Below are positions 52,967 to 62,260 of a stretch of DNA of 64,000 bases, one piece after another (the stretch's first letter is position 1; each line of letters starts with the position of its first letter). The notes under the pieces are model-generated. The model searched no databases and was not told where the DNA came from. It saw only the letters and a list, made by a program, of their open reading frames with translations. A program made the position numbers and the translations under genes. Source of the stretch: Bacillota bacterium (lineage in GTDB: Bacteria; Bacillota; Clostridia; Christensenellales; Aristaeellaceae); NCBI GenBank assembly GCA_023398575.1, contig JAEWSC010000034.1, positions 62,001-126,000 of the forward strand, read 5' to 3'.

Positions 52967-53431
52967 TTACGAAGCAGCAACCATTCTTTGGGCAAACTCC
53001 TGAGCCTTTCTCACATCTTCCGCATTGGGCCGTTCTTTGTTCATGCCGCCGAGATACTTCAAGAAGCTGTTCGTATTATATCCCTTGCAGCTAAATTCCC
53101 CAAGGATTTGATATCCCTTTGCCAACAATATTTTTCGAAGGCAAGCATGATCCTTTGCCACTTTGCTTTCACCCTGCACTGCGCTTGTCGAAAAGAGAAA
53201 GCACCTTTTGCCGGTAGCATGCGGCAAGCCTTGCGCAAAATCCAGCAGCTGTTGATAATGCCTTCCGCTGTCGATGCCTGCGCCAACCCCTATCACATCA
53301 TATTGCACAAGCGCCTCCACTTTGACTTCCTCAGTCGTTCTAGCCAAGGCCCCTGTTGCCACAGCCATTGCATCGGCAATCTTCTTTGTATTGTTATGAT
53401 GGTAGGAGTGGTAAACGATCAGGCATTTCAC
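52967..53431 (-). CDS. Flavodoxin-family protein
   Basis: A 154-residue FMN-binding fold with the start MKCLIVYHSYHHNNTKKIAD (FMN phosphate loop), YDVIGVGAGIDSGRHYQ and FLFSTSAVQGES. It would carry low-potential electrons in anaerobic metabolism. Its ATG overlaps the stop of the XRE gene, so the two are translated together. The operon partner suggests a stress or redox module. Confidence 0.88.
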   Translation of the reverse strand: MKCLIVYHSYHHNNTKKIADAMAVATGALARTTEEVKVEALVQYDVIGVGAGIDSGRHYQQLLDFAQGLPHATGKRCFLFSTSAVQGESKVAKDHACLRKILLAKGYQILGEFSCKGYNTNSFLKYLGGMNKERPNAEDVRKAQEFAQRMVAAS

Positions 53432-53655
53432 ACAGAATCCCCCTTTACATAGCCAAACACCTCGCCAATGGGCACCCCAAAGGCATCGGCAATTCGAAAC
53501 GCCAGTTCCAGAGATGGTGCGTACTTTCCCGCCTCCACCGCAATAATGGTCTGCCGGGAAACCCCCGCCCGCTCCGCCAGTTCCTGCTGGGTCATCTCCC
53601 CTGCAAAAAAGCGCAGTTTTCTAATATTGTTTGTGATTTCATGCTTATCGGCCAT
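53428..53655 (-). CDS. XRE-family HTH regulator, 75 aa
   Basis: A minimal Cro/C1-type DNA-binding protein: NNIRKLRFFAGEMTQQELAE, then RAGVSRQTIIAVEAGKYAPS and IADAFGVPIGEVFGYVKG. The ATG at 53655 has AAGGGG upstream. It begins inside the end of the membrane-protein gene and ends inside the flavodoxin gene. Such XRE plus membrane protein pairs are common in Firmicutes and usually autoregulate. Confidence 0.9.
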   Translation of the reverse strand: MADKHEITNNIRKLRFFAGEMTQQELAERAGVSRQTIIAVEAGKYAPSLELAFRIADAFGVPIGEVFGYVKGDSV

Positions 53656-54154
53656 TTCGAACCCCTTTTTTGTAGTAGTACAGTTGTACGAGCCCTTCGC
53701 AGATAGCACCCGCAAAAAAGGACAGGAACAGGATGTTCAGCATCAAGGCAGGCGCACAACCCAATACAAGGGCAATAAGGGCTGCCACAAAACCGGCTCC
53801 CGCTATACTGAAGGAGGCTTGCATGGATTTGAGGCCGATCAGCTTATCCATTTCGTCCTCCACCATTTCCTGCTTGATTTCCTTTTCCACCTGTTTGCTG
53901 TCATACACACCATCCTGCACTTGTTTTTTAACAGCGTGGCCAACAGAGAGAACAATGTGAAACACAATTTGGATAACAATGTTTGCGGCGACCCCAATAC
54001 CAACAAAGGTTAGCATTGCACCGGCCCAAAACCTTAAATCATCTGAAGCAGCAAGTCCTGTCTGAATCCTACCCAATGCCCAAATACCATAAGCTGCCAA
54101 AAGCAAAACCCCCGAAAAAACGGAAACAGCAGTTCTTTTTTCTTGATAGGACAT
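53645..54154 (-). CDS. Four-helix membrane protein in XRE operon
   Basis: The 169-residue protein has two N-terminal hydrophobic helices, a charged cytoplasmic helix region (KKQVQDGVYDSKQVEKEIKQ) and two C-terminal helices. No catalytic motif is visible. The ATG at 54154 is used because AAAGGAG lies ten bases upstream. It is first in the three-gene XRE-flavodoxin operon. Such proteins often partner XRE repressors, but the function is unknown. Confidence 0.75.
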   Translation of the reverse strand: MSYQEKRTAVSVFSGVLLLAAYGIWALGRIQTGLAASDDLRFWAGAMLTFVGIGVAANIVIQIVFHIVLSVGHAVKKQVQDGVYDSKQVEKEIKQEMVEDEMDKLIGLKSMQASFSIAGAGFVAALIALVLGCAPALMLNILFLSFFAGAICEGLVQLYYYKKGVRNGR

Positions 54155-54464
54155 ATATGACACTCTCCTTTTACATTTTGTCGTGTTCTACGTACTAAAT
54201 ATACAACAATCTTTACTTAATGTCAACTGTACTTTACATTAACAAAAAAATTTTTCCACTCCGTTCTGTGAAGTAGACCAGGGGCATGCCCACATCCTAT
54301 TTCTGTTTGATGTGTACCTTCTTTATTCGTTTTTTGTCTGCATACAATCTCCACAGTTTGCTGTTATCCTTATGCATCATGAGCGAATGCCGTTCATGTC
54401 ATGGATGGTGTGCACTGTACCACTTGATGCATGCGGTAAAAACATTCAAAAAAGGAGTGGCAAA

Positions 54465-55973
54465 ATGTCACAACCGATGATGGAAAAAAGGATACCGGTA
54501 TCCGGCATGACATGTACCGGATGTGAAACACGAATTGAAGGGGCACTCACGGCTTTGTCGGGAGTTATAAAGGCCCAGGCATCCGTAAAAGACGGGGCAG
54601 TAGTTGTCACCTACGATCCGCAAAAGGTGAAACCCGAAGCGTTTCAAAAAGCCATTGAAGATCGGGGTTACACGGTGGGAACCGCTAAAGCAGAACCGGG
54701 GGCCAAGGTCGGAAAAAGATCCACCCTTGCTAAAACTGCGGGCATTGGTTCGCTGGTGCTGATTTTTGTGCTGCTTGGCTCCCACTTTGGCTGGTTTCAG
54801 GTATTCAACCTTTTCCCTGTAGCCAGCAGTGAAACAAGCTTTGGTATGCTGTTTGTCATCGGCCTGTTAACCTCTGTTCACTGTGTGGCCATGTGCGGGG
54901 GCATTAACCTGTCTCAGTGCCTGGGCGGCAGTGGCCAGGGCCGATTTTCCGGCCTTATACCCAGCCTTAAATATAACCTGGGTAGGGTGATATCGTACAC
55001 CGTCATCGGCGGTATTGTAGGTGCTATCGGCTCAGCGGTGCAATTTACTGGCACGCTCCGGGGCATTGTGCAGCTACTGGCTGGCGTGTTTATGGTATTA
55101 ATGGGCATCAGCCTATCTGGGTTATTCCCAGCCCTTGCACGCTTTACGCCGCACCTGCCCAAAGCCTTGGGCCGCAAAATCAACAAAGAAAAGCGCGAAA
55201 GCAACAGTCCGCTGTATGTCGGCCTCTTGAATGGCCTTATGCCCTGCGGCCCCTTGCAAGCCATGCAGCTGTACGCCTTATCTACTGGAAGCATCATTGG
55301 CGGCGCCACTTCCATGCTTTTGTTTAGCTTGGGAACCGTACCGCTGATGTTTATTCTTGGTGCGCTGTCTTCCATTTTAAGCCGCAAGTTCACCAAGTAT
55401 ATGGTCACCGTTGGTGCCGTGCTGGTGGTGGTGATGGGCATATCCATGTTCCAAAACGGCCTTGCGCTAAGCGGCATCAACACTGGCGCAGGTGTTGCAC
55501 AAAGCACGCCGGCACAAACCGCCGCTGCCCAGGCAGAAGCAACGAACGTGCCCACAGGTGACACCGGTGTGCAGGAAATCACCTCAGAGCTTACCCGCTC
55601 AGGATATCCCGCCATTACCGTAAAGGCGGGCATACCGGTTAAGTGGACCATTAAAGCCGCGAAAAACAACCTGAACGGCTGCAACTATGCCATTATCATC
55701 CCGGAATACAATATTGAGAAATCCTTTGAGGTTGGCGATAATATTATTGAGTTTACCCCCACCCGCACCGGTACCTTTACATACTCCTGCTGGATGGGTA
55801 TGATCCGCAGTACCATCACTGTGGTAGAGGGCGAATCCGGGTCCTCCTCCGCCGCTTCATCCCCCGATATCACGGCCACCCCGGCTGTGGACTTTTCCGC
55901 TTTGGCCCTGACGCCTGATCCGAACACGGACGCAGACTCAACCGGGTTACTGCCTGGTGGTTGCTGCAATTGA
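54465..55973 (+). CDS. HMA-SafE-cupredoxin fusion membrane protein
   Basis: The 502-residue protein joins three modules. Residues 1-75 form an HMA domain with CxxC in MTCTGCE. Residues about 90-345 form a sulfite exporter TauE/SafE-type membrane domain with HCVAMCGGINLSQC. The C-terminal part (from about 395) is a cupredoxin-like domain with CNYAIIIPEYNIEKSF and FTYSCWMGMIRSTI, and a final CCN. This fits copper movement to an extracellular cupredoxin. The ATG at 54465 has AAAGGAG. It is not near the csoR operon; its regulation is unclear. Confidence 0.83.
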   Translation: MSQPMMEKRIPVSGMTCTGCETRIEGALTALSGVIKAQASVKDGAVVVTYDPQKVKPEAFQKAIEDRGYTVGTAKAEPGAKVGKRSTLAKTAGIGSLVLIFVLLGSHFGWFQVFNLFPVASSETSFGMLFVIGLLTSVHCVAMCGGINLSQCLGGSGQGRFSGLIPSLKYNLGRVISYTVIGGIVGAIGSAVQFTGTLRGIVQLLAGVFMVLMGISLSGLFPALARFTPHLPKALGRKINKEKRESNSPLYVGLLNGLMPCGPLQAMQLYALSTGSIIGGATSMLLFSLGTVPLMFILGALSSILSRKFTKYMVTVGAVLVVVMGISMFQNGLALSGINTGAGVAQSTPAQTAAAQAEATNVPTGDTGVQEITSELTRSGYPAITVKAGIPVKWTIKAAKNNLNGCNYAIIIPEYNIEKSFEVGDNIIEFTPTRTGTFTYSCWMGMIRSTITVVEGESGSSSAASSPDITATPAVDFSALALTPDPNTDADSTGLLPGGCCN

Positions 55974-56045
55974 TACGGTGAGTATAGAAGAAGCAGATTA
56001 GCCCCGCGCCAAACAACCCGTGAAAACACATATGGGGGTCATCCT

Positions 56046-56083
56046 CGCCCGGCCGCCGCATTGGCGCAGCCGGGCGTTTCTTT
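56046..56083 (+). terminator. Terminator after HMA-SafE-cupredoxin gene
   Basis: CGCCCGGC/GCCGGGCG eight-bp stem followed by TTTCTTTG. Confidence 0.8.
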
Positions 56084-56233
56084 GTTCCTGCCTTATTCCC
56101 CTCTCTAAAACGCATTTCCCCTTTACATGCAAGGTTTTTCCATACCGTTCGTTCTATATATGGAAGAAAAAAGAAGGTTCACCCACGCTGGCAAAAACCC
56201 AGCTTCTATAAACATGAATCGGAGGTGGCGACC

Positions 56234-57265
56234 TTGATAAAAATCATATGCATAGCACTCGTGATGCTGCTTATGCCCTCCTCACTGGCACAGACAACCG
56301 ATGCAAACTTAGTCAGCAGCTTGTATGGCACCTATGCCTTTACAAAGCAGCTATATATGAATCCCCTCAGTTCATTTCTAGCCCTTGATGGATTTATTGA
56401 ATATTATGAGCTGACGGAGCACAGCCTTACCATTATTGATGCCACCGGCCAAAGTCGAATCGTGGATATCATTTGGCAGGAGGAACCGGCAGATGAAAAA
56501 ACATATGAAAGCAGCTTTATGATGGAGGGGTTTGGCATCCCCGCTATTTCTACATATCAACAAAGACGCCAATTCGCGCTGTTATCCACCGATTTAGATA
56601 ATATTCTATACCGTCTTTACGTATTGGACGATGAAATTTGGCTGGCGAAAATCCATCAGGATACCGCCAATATCCATAAACAGGAGTACATTTGGAGTAT
56701 ATACAAAGTTGAAAAAAGTAACGTGATCCAGAGCGTTTCAGGCAATCAGAAAGGCGTTGATGAGTTTTATGCACTGTTTGGCAGCAGCAAGCAGCAAGCA
56801 TATGAAAATGATGCCTGTTACAATATCACACCGGTAGAAATCTCCCAAACCACCGGCTATCAGGTTTTCAAGTTTGACACATCCTGCGCTTCGTACTTGT
56901 TGTATGAAAATGAAATCTATCCAATGGGCGAGTGGTTCGGCGGTCTGGGCGTTGTGAGCATGGCGGCTGCCGATTTGAACAAGGACAGCCTTGATGAGCT
57001 GTATTTCACCTATTCCTTTGGATCCGGGCTGCATAGAACACATGCTGCCTATTTTGATCCCGTTTCGAAGCGGATCGTTCCCCTTTCACATGCCATGCCC
57101 AGTATGGACATGATGATTGTGCAAAACAAAACGGGGGAGCTGTCTCTGTATGAGGCAGCCCTCCCGTTCTCAAAAAGCTTTGTACAATACATGGTGCTGG
57201 GCACAAAGCACATCGCCAATATTGAATACCTGAATGGCGAAATCACGCTGAGCCCCTTACTGTAA
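56234..57265 (+). CDS. Secreted protein with FG-GAP-like C-terminal part
   Basis: A 343-residue exported protein: signal peptide (LIKIICIALVMLLMPSSLA), then an N-terminal domain with no clear family. Its C-terminal part (SMAAADLNKDSLDELYFTYS) resembles an FG-GAP/VCBS repeat blade with the Asp-rich calcium-binding loop. A TTG start at 56234 is preferred because GGAGG lies eight bases upstream. Function unknown; perhaps a sensor or carbohydrate-related surface protein. Confidence 0.65.
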   Translation: MIKIICIALVMLLMPSSLAQTTDANLVSSLYGTYAFTKQLYMNPLSSFLALDGFIEYYELTEHSLTIIDATGQSRIVDIIWQEEPADEKTYESSFMMEGFGIPAISTYQQRRQFALLSTDLDNILYRLYVLDDEIWLAKIHQDTANIHKQEYIWSIYKVEKSNVIQSVSGNQKGVDEFYALFGSSKQQAYENDACYNITPVEISQTTGYQVFKFDTSCASYLLYENEIYPMGEWFGGLGVVSMAAADLNKDSLDELYFTYSFGSGLHRTHAAYFDPVSKRIVPLSHAMPSMDMMIVQNKTGELSLYEAALPFSKSFVQYMVLGTKHIANIEYLNGEITLSPLL

Positions 57266-57270
57266 AGAGA

Positions 57271-58881
57271 TTATTTAACGGCACCTTCCGCCACTCTATC
57301 CAGGTACTCCAGGTAATCATCATACGATTCCCTACGGTCAATGATACCGCCAGGGATTAACTCAATCACCCTGTTGGCTACCGTCTGCATGATCTGATGG
57401 TCGCGGGATGTAAAGAGCATGGTGCCCTTGAACTCCACCATGCCCTCATTCAGGGCCGTAATGGATTCCAGGTCCAGGTGGTTGGTGGGCTCATCCATAA
57501 TCAGTACGTTGGCACCCAGCACCATCATCTTGGCCAGCATGCAGCGCACCCGCTCGCCGCCGGAGAGGACTTTGGCCTGCTTTAAGGCTTCCTCGCCGGA
57601 AAACAGCATCCGGCCCAGCCAGCCGCGGATGGTCACCTCGTGCTTGTCTTGGGAATATTCCCGCAGCCAATCGACAAGGGTATATTCCACACCGCTGAAA
57701 TATTCTGTATTGTCAGCCGGGAAATACGCTCTGGTAGTCGTTATGCCCCACTTGAATTCGCCCTCGTCCGGTTCCATCTCCCCCATCAGGATTTGGAACA
57801 GGGTGGTACGGGCCAGTTCATCCTTGCCGGCAAAGGCAATCTTGTCGCCAGGCATGACCATAAAACTGACATTATCCAGCACCTTGCGGCCGCCGACGGT
57901 CTTGGAGATGTTTTTGACTGTCAACACATCATTACCCACCTGCCGATTCTGGTCAAAGTGGATAAAGGGATACCGGCGGGAGGAGGGGATAAAATTCTCC
58001 ATCTGCAGGTTATCCAGCAGCTTTTTGCGGGAGGTTGCCTGTCGGGATTTAGAGGCATTGGCGCTGAAGCGACGGATAAACTCCTCCAATTCCTTTGCTT
58101 TTTCCTCATTGCGCCGGCGCTGGTCCTTTGCTTGCCGCAAAGCCAGCTGCGTATACTCATACCAGAAGTCGTAGTTACCCACGTACATTTGAATCTTACC
58201 AAAGTCGATATCCACAATGTGAGTACAGACGTGGTTCAAAAAGTGCCGGTCATGGGAGACCACGATCACGGTGTTGGGAAAGTCCATTAAAAACTCTTCC
58301 AGCCACTTGATGGCGTGCAGGTCCAGGTTGTTGGTAGGTTCGTCCATGAGCAGTATGTCCGGCATGGCGAACAGCGCTTGGGCCAGCAGCACCTTCACCT
58401 TGTAGGGGCCGTCCAGCTCCGCCATTTTCTTTGTGTGGTACTCACCAGTGATGCCCAGGCCATTGAGCAATATTTCCGCATTGGTTTCGGCATTCCAGCC
58501 ATCCAATTCGGCAAACTCGCCTTCCAAATCGGCCAGCTTCAATCCATCCTCATCGTTGAAATCCGGCTTGCTGTACAGCCGTTCCTTTTCCACCATGATC
58601 TCGTGCAGCCTTTTGTGGCCCATCAGCACGGTATCGATGACCGTATGCTCATCAAAGGCAAAGTGGTCCTGCCGCAAAACCGCGAGCCTCTCGCCCGGCT
58701 TTACGCTGACCTCGCCCTTTGTTGGTTCCAGTTCTCCAGAGAGTATTTTTAAAAACGTGGACTTGCCCGTGCCATTGGCGCCGATCAAGCCATAGCAGTT
58801 GCCGGCGGTAAACTGCACGCTGACATCCTTGAACAATTCCCGTCCGCCATATTGAAGCGATATACCCTGTGCACTGATCAT
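57271..58881 (-). CDS. ABC-F ATPase, YbiT-like
   Basis: The 536-residue protein has two ABC domains without membrane parts. It follows the YbiT pattern (LFKDVSVQFTAGNCYGLIGA, DHFAFDEHTVIDTVLMGHKR). Domain 1 has Walker A GANGTGKST, LMDEPTNNLDLHA and SHDRHF. Domain 2 has Walker B LIMDEPTNHLDLES and signature LSGGERVR, but its Walker A reads AGKDELARTT and the switch reads SRDH instead of SHDR. ABC-F proteins bind the ribosome; some protect it from antibiotics. YbiT itself is a housekeeping member. Confidence 0.92.
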   Translation of the reverse strand: MISAQGISLQYGGRELFKDVSVQFTAGNCYGLIGANGTGKSTFLKILSGELEPTKGEVSVKPGERLAVLRQDHFAFDEHTVIDTVLMGHKRLHEIMVEKERLYSKPDFNDEDGLKLADLEGEFAELDGWNAETNAEILLNGLGITGEYHTKKMAELDGPYKVKVLLAQALFAMPDILLMDEPTNNLDLHAIKWLEEFLMDFPNTVIVVSHDRHFLNHVCTHIVDIDFGKIQMYVGNYDFWYEYTQLALRQAKDQRRRNEEKAKELEEFIRRFSANASKSRQATSRKKLLDNLQMENFIPSSRRYPFIHFDQNRQVGNDVLTVKNISKTVGGRKVLDNVSFMVMPGDKIAFAGKDELARTTLFQILMGEMEPDEGEFKWGITTTRAYFPADNTEYFSGVEYTLVDWLREYSQDKHEVTIRGWLGRMLFSGEEALKQAKVLSGGERVRCMLAKMMVLGANVLIMDEPTNHLDLESITALNEGMVEFKGTMLFTSRDHQIMQTVANRVIELIPGGIIDRRESYDDYLEYLDRVAEGAVK

Positions 58882-58904
58882 ATTGTTAACCCAATTCCCC
58901 TCAT
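58878..58904 (-). CDS. Possible leader peptide of ABC-F gene (MRGIGLTI)
   Basis: An ATG preceded by AAAGG opens an eight-codon frame whose TGA overlaps the ABC-F start codon. The same region contains the weak ribosome site (GAGGGG) of the main gene. Coupled translation is possible. It could also be a chance frame in a short leader. Confidence 0.35.
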   Translation of the reverse strand: MRGIGLTI

Positions 58905-58919
58905 GATAATAACCTTTTT

Positions 58920-58925
58920 ATTATA
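58920..58925 (-). promoter_or_regulatory. Extended -10 promoter of ABC-F gene
   Basis: TGGTATAAT on the minus strand, 39 bp upstream of the ABC-F ATG, with no clear -35 box. Confidence 0.55.
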
Positions 58926-59077
58926 CCACAAAAATGGCGCTTTGGGTACCGCGCCAAGATGAGAATCACGCTTTATTTGGGAGGGGCCGTTTATCAAACC
59001 CTCCAGTTTTCTTGTAAAAGCATGCACGTGCCCGACGAATTCGATTTTGCATCTATTACCTGATGCCTCTGCGGCGT

Positions 59078-59632
59078 TTACATCAATTCCTCCAAATCAA
59101 TGAAATTTTCTCCATCAAATCTAACTCGTACGATATATGGCATTGTCAATAGTATTCGCCCAAGGTCTCTTAGGCTTATTGGTCGGTAAAAATTCATTAC
59201 GGTACAAAGAGATATTCCGTGTGTACCAATCACCACAGTGCCACCCTCGTTTTCAGACAGAACACGATGTAAAGCTTTGATATTTCTTTGCTGTACTTCA
59301 CTATAGCATTCACCATCGGAAAGTGTATATGAAAAATCATTCCATTGCTGTTTAATAAGTTCAGTCAATTCAATTGATTTAATGGAGTCACTTCTTCGTT
59401 CTTTAAAGTCATCGATTATTGTTATATCAAGCTTTCGCATATCGGCCAACGGAGATACAGTATCAACTGCCCTTTTATAAGGACTTGAATAAATTCTATC
59501 AACTTTGATTTCACGAAATAAAGATGTAATACTTTTTGCATCTTGCAATCCCTTTTCTGTTAATGGCCGAATTTCTCTGTCTCGTACATTAGTGTCCGAC
59601 TCCGCGTGTCTGATAAAATAAACCGTTGTCAT
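59078..59632 (-). CDS. Histidine phosphatase family protein
   Basis: The 184-residue protein starts MTTVYFIRHAESDTN, the RHG-type catalytic motif of phosphoglycerate mutase-like phosphatases. IYSSPYKRAVDTVSPLADM supplies the second Arg, and GTHGISLC the second His. The ATG at 59632 has GAGGAGG. Substrate unknown (often a sugar phosphate). It begins the AT-rich stretch of genes. Confidence 0.9.
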   Translation of the reverse strand: MTTVYFIRHAESDTNVRDREIRPLTEKGLQDAKSITSLFREIKVDRIYSSPYKRAVDTVSPLADMRKLDITIIDDFKERRSDSIKSIELTELIKQQWNDFSYTLSDGECYSEVQQRNIKALHRVLSENEGGTVVIGTHGISLCTVMNFYRPISLRDLGRILLTMPYIVRVRFDGENFIDLEELM

Positions 59633-59775
59633 AAACCCTCCTCGCATAGTGAATTCCAGTTCTAAAATCAAGTATGATATTCGCCAGTTAAGCTATTTCT
59701 CAAACACCCGCTTGCTTATCTCTCTCATTATCTAGAACCTTTACGATGAATTGGATTAATGACCATCCGTTTTCA

Positions 59776-60342
59776 TCACACAACGGAGTGGATTAATTTA
59801 ATTATTCTTTCTGCTGTCTCATCGACTGATAGATTAGCAACATCTATAAAATTTGCGTTCAGCTGGTAAAAGAGCTTTATGTTATCAGCTTCTTTAATCT
59901 GCACCTCGCTTCTCCCATCTTTTCTCATTCGTTCAATATACATATTTTCGTCACTGCACACAAGCGCGATCTTTATCAATTCGTAATCCTTATCCGCTAT
60001 TTGATCTGCTATCAGATCAAACATGGAATCACAGTGCATAATCCAACTGAACATAATGATCTTTGTGTTGGCATCATGAAAATAACCATTTATGATATAT
60101 CCAAAAGCTCTTTCAACATACTTTTTTTGTTCGGTAGTCTTTCCAGGATAAGGGTTGACCATCCAGCACCAATCGCCATCTAGCCATGCGCACCCATTTA
60201 TCCTTTTGAATATTTCTTTACAAGCAGTGGTTTTGCCTATTCCGGCGGGACCCGTAACCATGATCAGCTTTTTCTTGTCCAATAGATTTCTTGCCTCTTT
60301 TCTGACATTTTTATTCTCCACATCAGTACTGCCGCTCTTCAA
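59776..60342 (-). CDS. P-loop NTP-binding protein (nucleoside/AAA kinase-like)
   Basis: The 188-residue protein has Walker A GPAGIGKTTACKEIF near residue 31 and LDGDWCWMVNPYP after it. A C-terminal RMRKDGRSEVQIKE helix resembles a kinase lid. It looks like a small AAA or P-loop kinase of unknown substrate. The start is not settled: TTG at 60342 has only a weak AGGA close by. Base composition is AT-rich, as in the neighbours. Confidence 0.7.
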   Translation of the reverse strand: MKSGSTDVENKNVRKEARNLLDKKKLIMVTGPAGIGKTTACKEIFKRINGCAWLDGDWCWMVNPYPGKTTEQKKYVERAFGYIINGYFHDANTKIIMFSWIMHCDSMFDLIADQIADKDYELIKIALVCSDENMYIERMRKDGRSEVQIKEADNIKLFYQLNANFIDVANLSVDETAERIIKLIHSVV

Positions 60343-60397
60343 ATTCCTGTTTGACTATCTTAAGCATTATTCCAATCGCCGACAAATTGAATTATGT

Positions 60398-61444
60398 CTA
60401 TTTCTTTTGCAGGCATGACATTTCCTGATCAAACCATGCTTTAATGTCCTCTCGCATATCTAAAACAGAACCATTCAGCGGTATGGGAATCCCACGGCAA
60501 CCGCCGTCACAATGTCCGATTTCTCTTTTCCTGCCGCAGCCATATCCCTTTGCAATCAGCTCTTGCAAAACACGAGGAAACGTTTTGATGGTATCAGCGT
60601 ATTGGTGGGTCTTTGTGGATTTTACATTGATATGATAGCCGTTGTTGAGGGAAGCGTTAATTCCCCATACATCTTTTCGTTTGTAGCAATACTTGATGTA
60701 GATATGAAACCCCTTTACTTCCACAACGCAGGTAAGCCCATTATCCAAAAAGCGATGATGCAACTGCAAAATGAAATCCTGCACATCTTGGGATAAAGGC
60801 TTTATCGTATCCTGCACGATGGAAAGCGTATTGGTTTCATCTCTTTTCAACGCTCTGAAATCACAGCGCAAAAAAACATCCTGGTTGACGAGGGTACCAT
60901 GATCTATTTCGGCGATAGCCATGACCTTCAGGCCTGTTAGCATAGCGGGATTATCTGGATAGGTGATCTTTATGGTATTGATGTCTGATAAGTTTTGCTT
61001 TTTATCATGTATGTCTATGCCGTCAATGAAAATACCGCAATCCGCGATGAAGCGCAGCCATTCCAGGTTTTTGGCAACAGACTGCTTTCCATTAAAGATG
61101 GTATTTGCACAGGCGAGAGCATGTGCGTTTTCAACCAGCATCCCATGATAGCCTATGTTCATTAGCAGGGTGCTTACATGGTGCATAAACGGATAATACA
61201 CAGAAAGCGTAGTGCGGTTTTCATATTCATGAGCAACTTTTATGCTAGTATCATAGACATCGCCTTTTTCGTGTAAAACATCGTAAAGCCGAACCAAAAA
61301 GGCTCTGAACGACAATACGCTCTCACGTATGGTCTCTTCATCTGAAATATTTAGATATGCAGGGTGGATCGCATATGCTTCGTGGGCTTCGGGCACCATT
61401 ATTTCCTTTAAATAGCTTGCTACATCCTGCAGCGTTTTTCTCAT
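60398..61444 (-). CDS. Hypothetical protein with Cys-rich C-terminus, 348 aa
   Basis: I do not recognise this protein. It starts MRKTLQDVASYLKEIMVPEA, is mostly helical in the N-terminal half and beta-rich in the second half. Its end contains YGCGRKREIGHCDGGCRGIP, a Cys/His cluster that could bind zinc or an Fe-S cluster. No signal peptide or membrane helix. The ATG at 61444 has AGAGGT. It sits in an AT-rich island between the P-loop gene and another unknown gene. Confidence 0.6.
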   Translation of the reverse strand: MRKTLQDVASYLKEIMVPEAHEAYAIHPAYLNISDEETIRESVLSFRAFLVRLYDVLHEKGDVYDTSIKVAHEYENRTTLSVYYPFMHHVSTLLMNIGYHGMLVENAHALACANTIFNGKQSVAKNLEWLRFIADCGIFIDGIDIHDKKQNLSDINTIKITYPDNPAMLTGLKVMAIAEIDHGTLVNQDVFLRCDFRALKRDETNTLSIVQDTIKPLSQDVQDFILQLHHRFLDNGLTCVVEVKGFHIYIKYCYKRKDVWGINASLNNGYHINVKSTKTHQYADTIKTFPRVLQELIAKGYGCGRKREIGHCDGGCRGIPIPLNGSVLDMREDIKAWFDQEMSCLQKK

Positions 61445-61566
61445 GTGTTTTACCTCTTGTAATATACTTTGCACAATATCTCTAATACTGAATTGCAAAT
61501 TTCGGCTTATCAATCTTTCGTGTTATGTAAAATCCTGCTGAAAAAATGGAATATGACCGTTACATA

Positions 61567-62145
61567 TTATGCTTCTTTAGCGCAGTTCATCGTACGTGAA
61601 GCGCCAAAACACTCAATAAACAGTTTACGTCCAATATAGTTCTTATATCTATAACAATCACATCTGTAAAATTCATTCCAATAACTAATCATGCGATTAT
61701 AACTCTTACAAAAAGAAATTGGATTATCCGCACAAAATTGTTTTATAGACTCCGTATTTTTATTTTTCAAATGATCGTATACTATTTGTAAAATCTCAAT
61801 AACATACTCATCGCATACTTTGAATATATACGGTACAACCCATTCCGGGAGTTCTGCTGATAGTAGGTTTTTAACATGTTTCTCTCGAACAAACCCATCA
61901 CAACTTCTTGAATAAATGCAACTAATAATCATTTTCTCTTTGCTGCTCATTTTCTCAAAAACATCATCCTCCATTTCGTGATAGTATACCCGGTATGGGA
62001 AACTTATTGATTGTCCGCCTAATAGGTATGTGATTTTTTCGTCCGTTTCACACACCTTTATATTGTTATATGTTTTTACTGGAATTTGTTCAGTGACTTT
62101 TTGGACTGTTTCTTTTAAATTTGACGGGAATCCATCGATAAACAT
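61567..62145 (-). CDS. Hypothetical protein, 192 aa
   Basis: An unrecognised cytoplasmic protein starting MFIDGFPSNLKETVQKVTEQ, with several Cys residues (FCADNPISFCKSYNRM, RCDCYRYKNY) and no known motif. The ATG at 62145 has GAGGT. Part of the AT-rich cluster. Confidence 0.55.
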   Translation of the reverse strand: MFIDGFPSNLKETVQKVTEQIPVKTYNNIKVCETDEKITYLLGGQSISFPYRVYYHEMEDDVFEKMSSKEKMIISCIYSRSCDGFVREKHVKNLLSAELPEWVVPYIFKVCDEYVIEILQIVYDHLKNKNTESIKQFCADNPISFCKSYNRMISYWNEFYRCDCYRYKNYIGRKLFIECFGASRTMNCAKEA

Positions 62146-62260
62146 TACGTTACCTCGCTTGCATGTATAGTACATTAATCTGCAATATAGAATCATTATT
62201 GCAAATCCCTGTATATCCATCAAAGTTACAAACAAATCTCAATAGAAAGCGCCAAACCAT

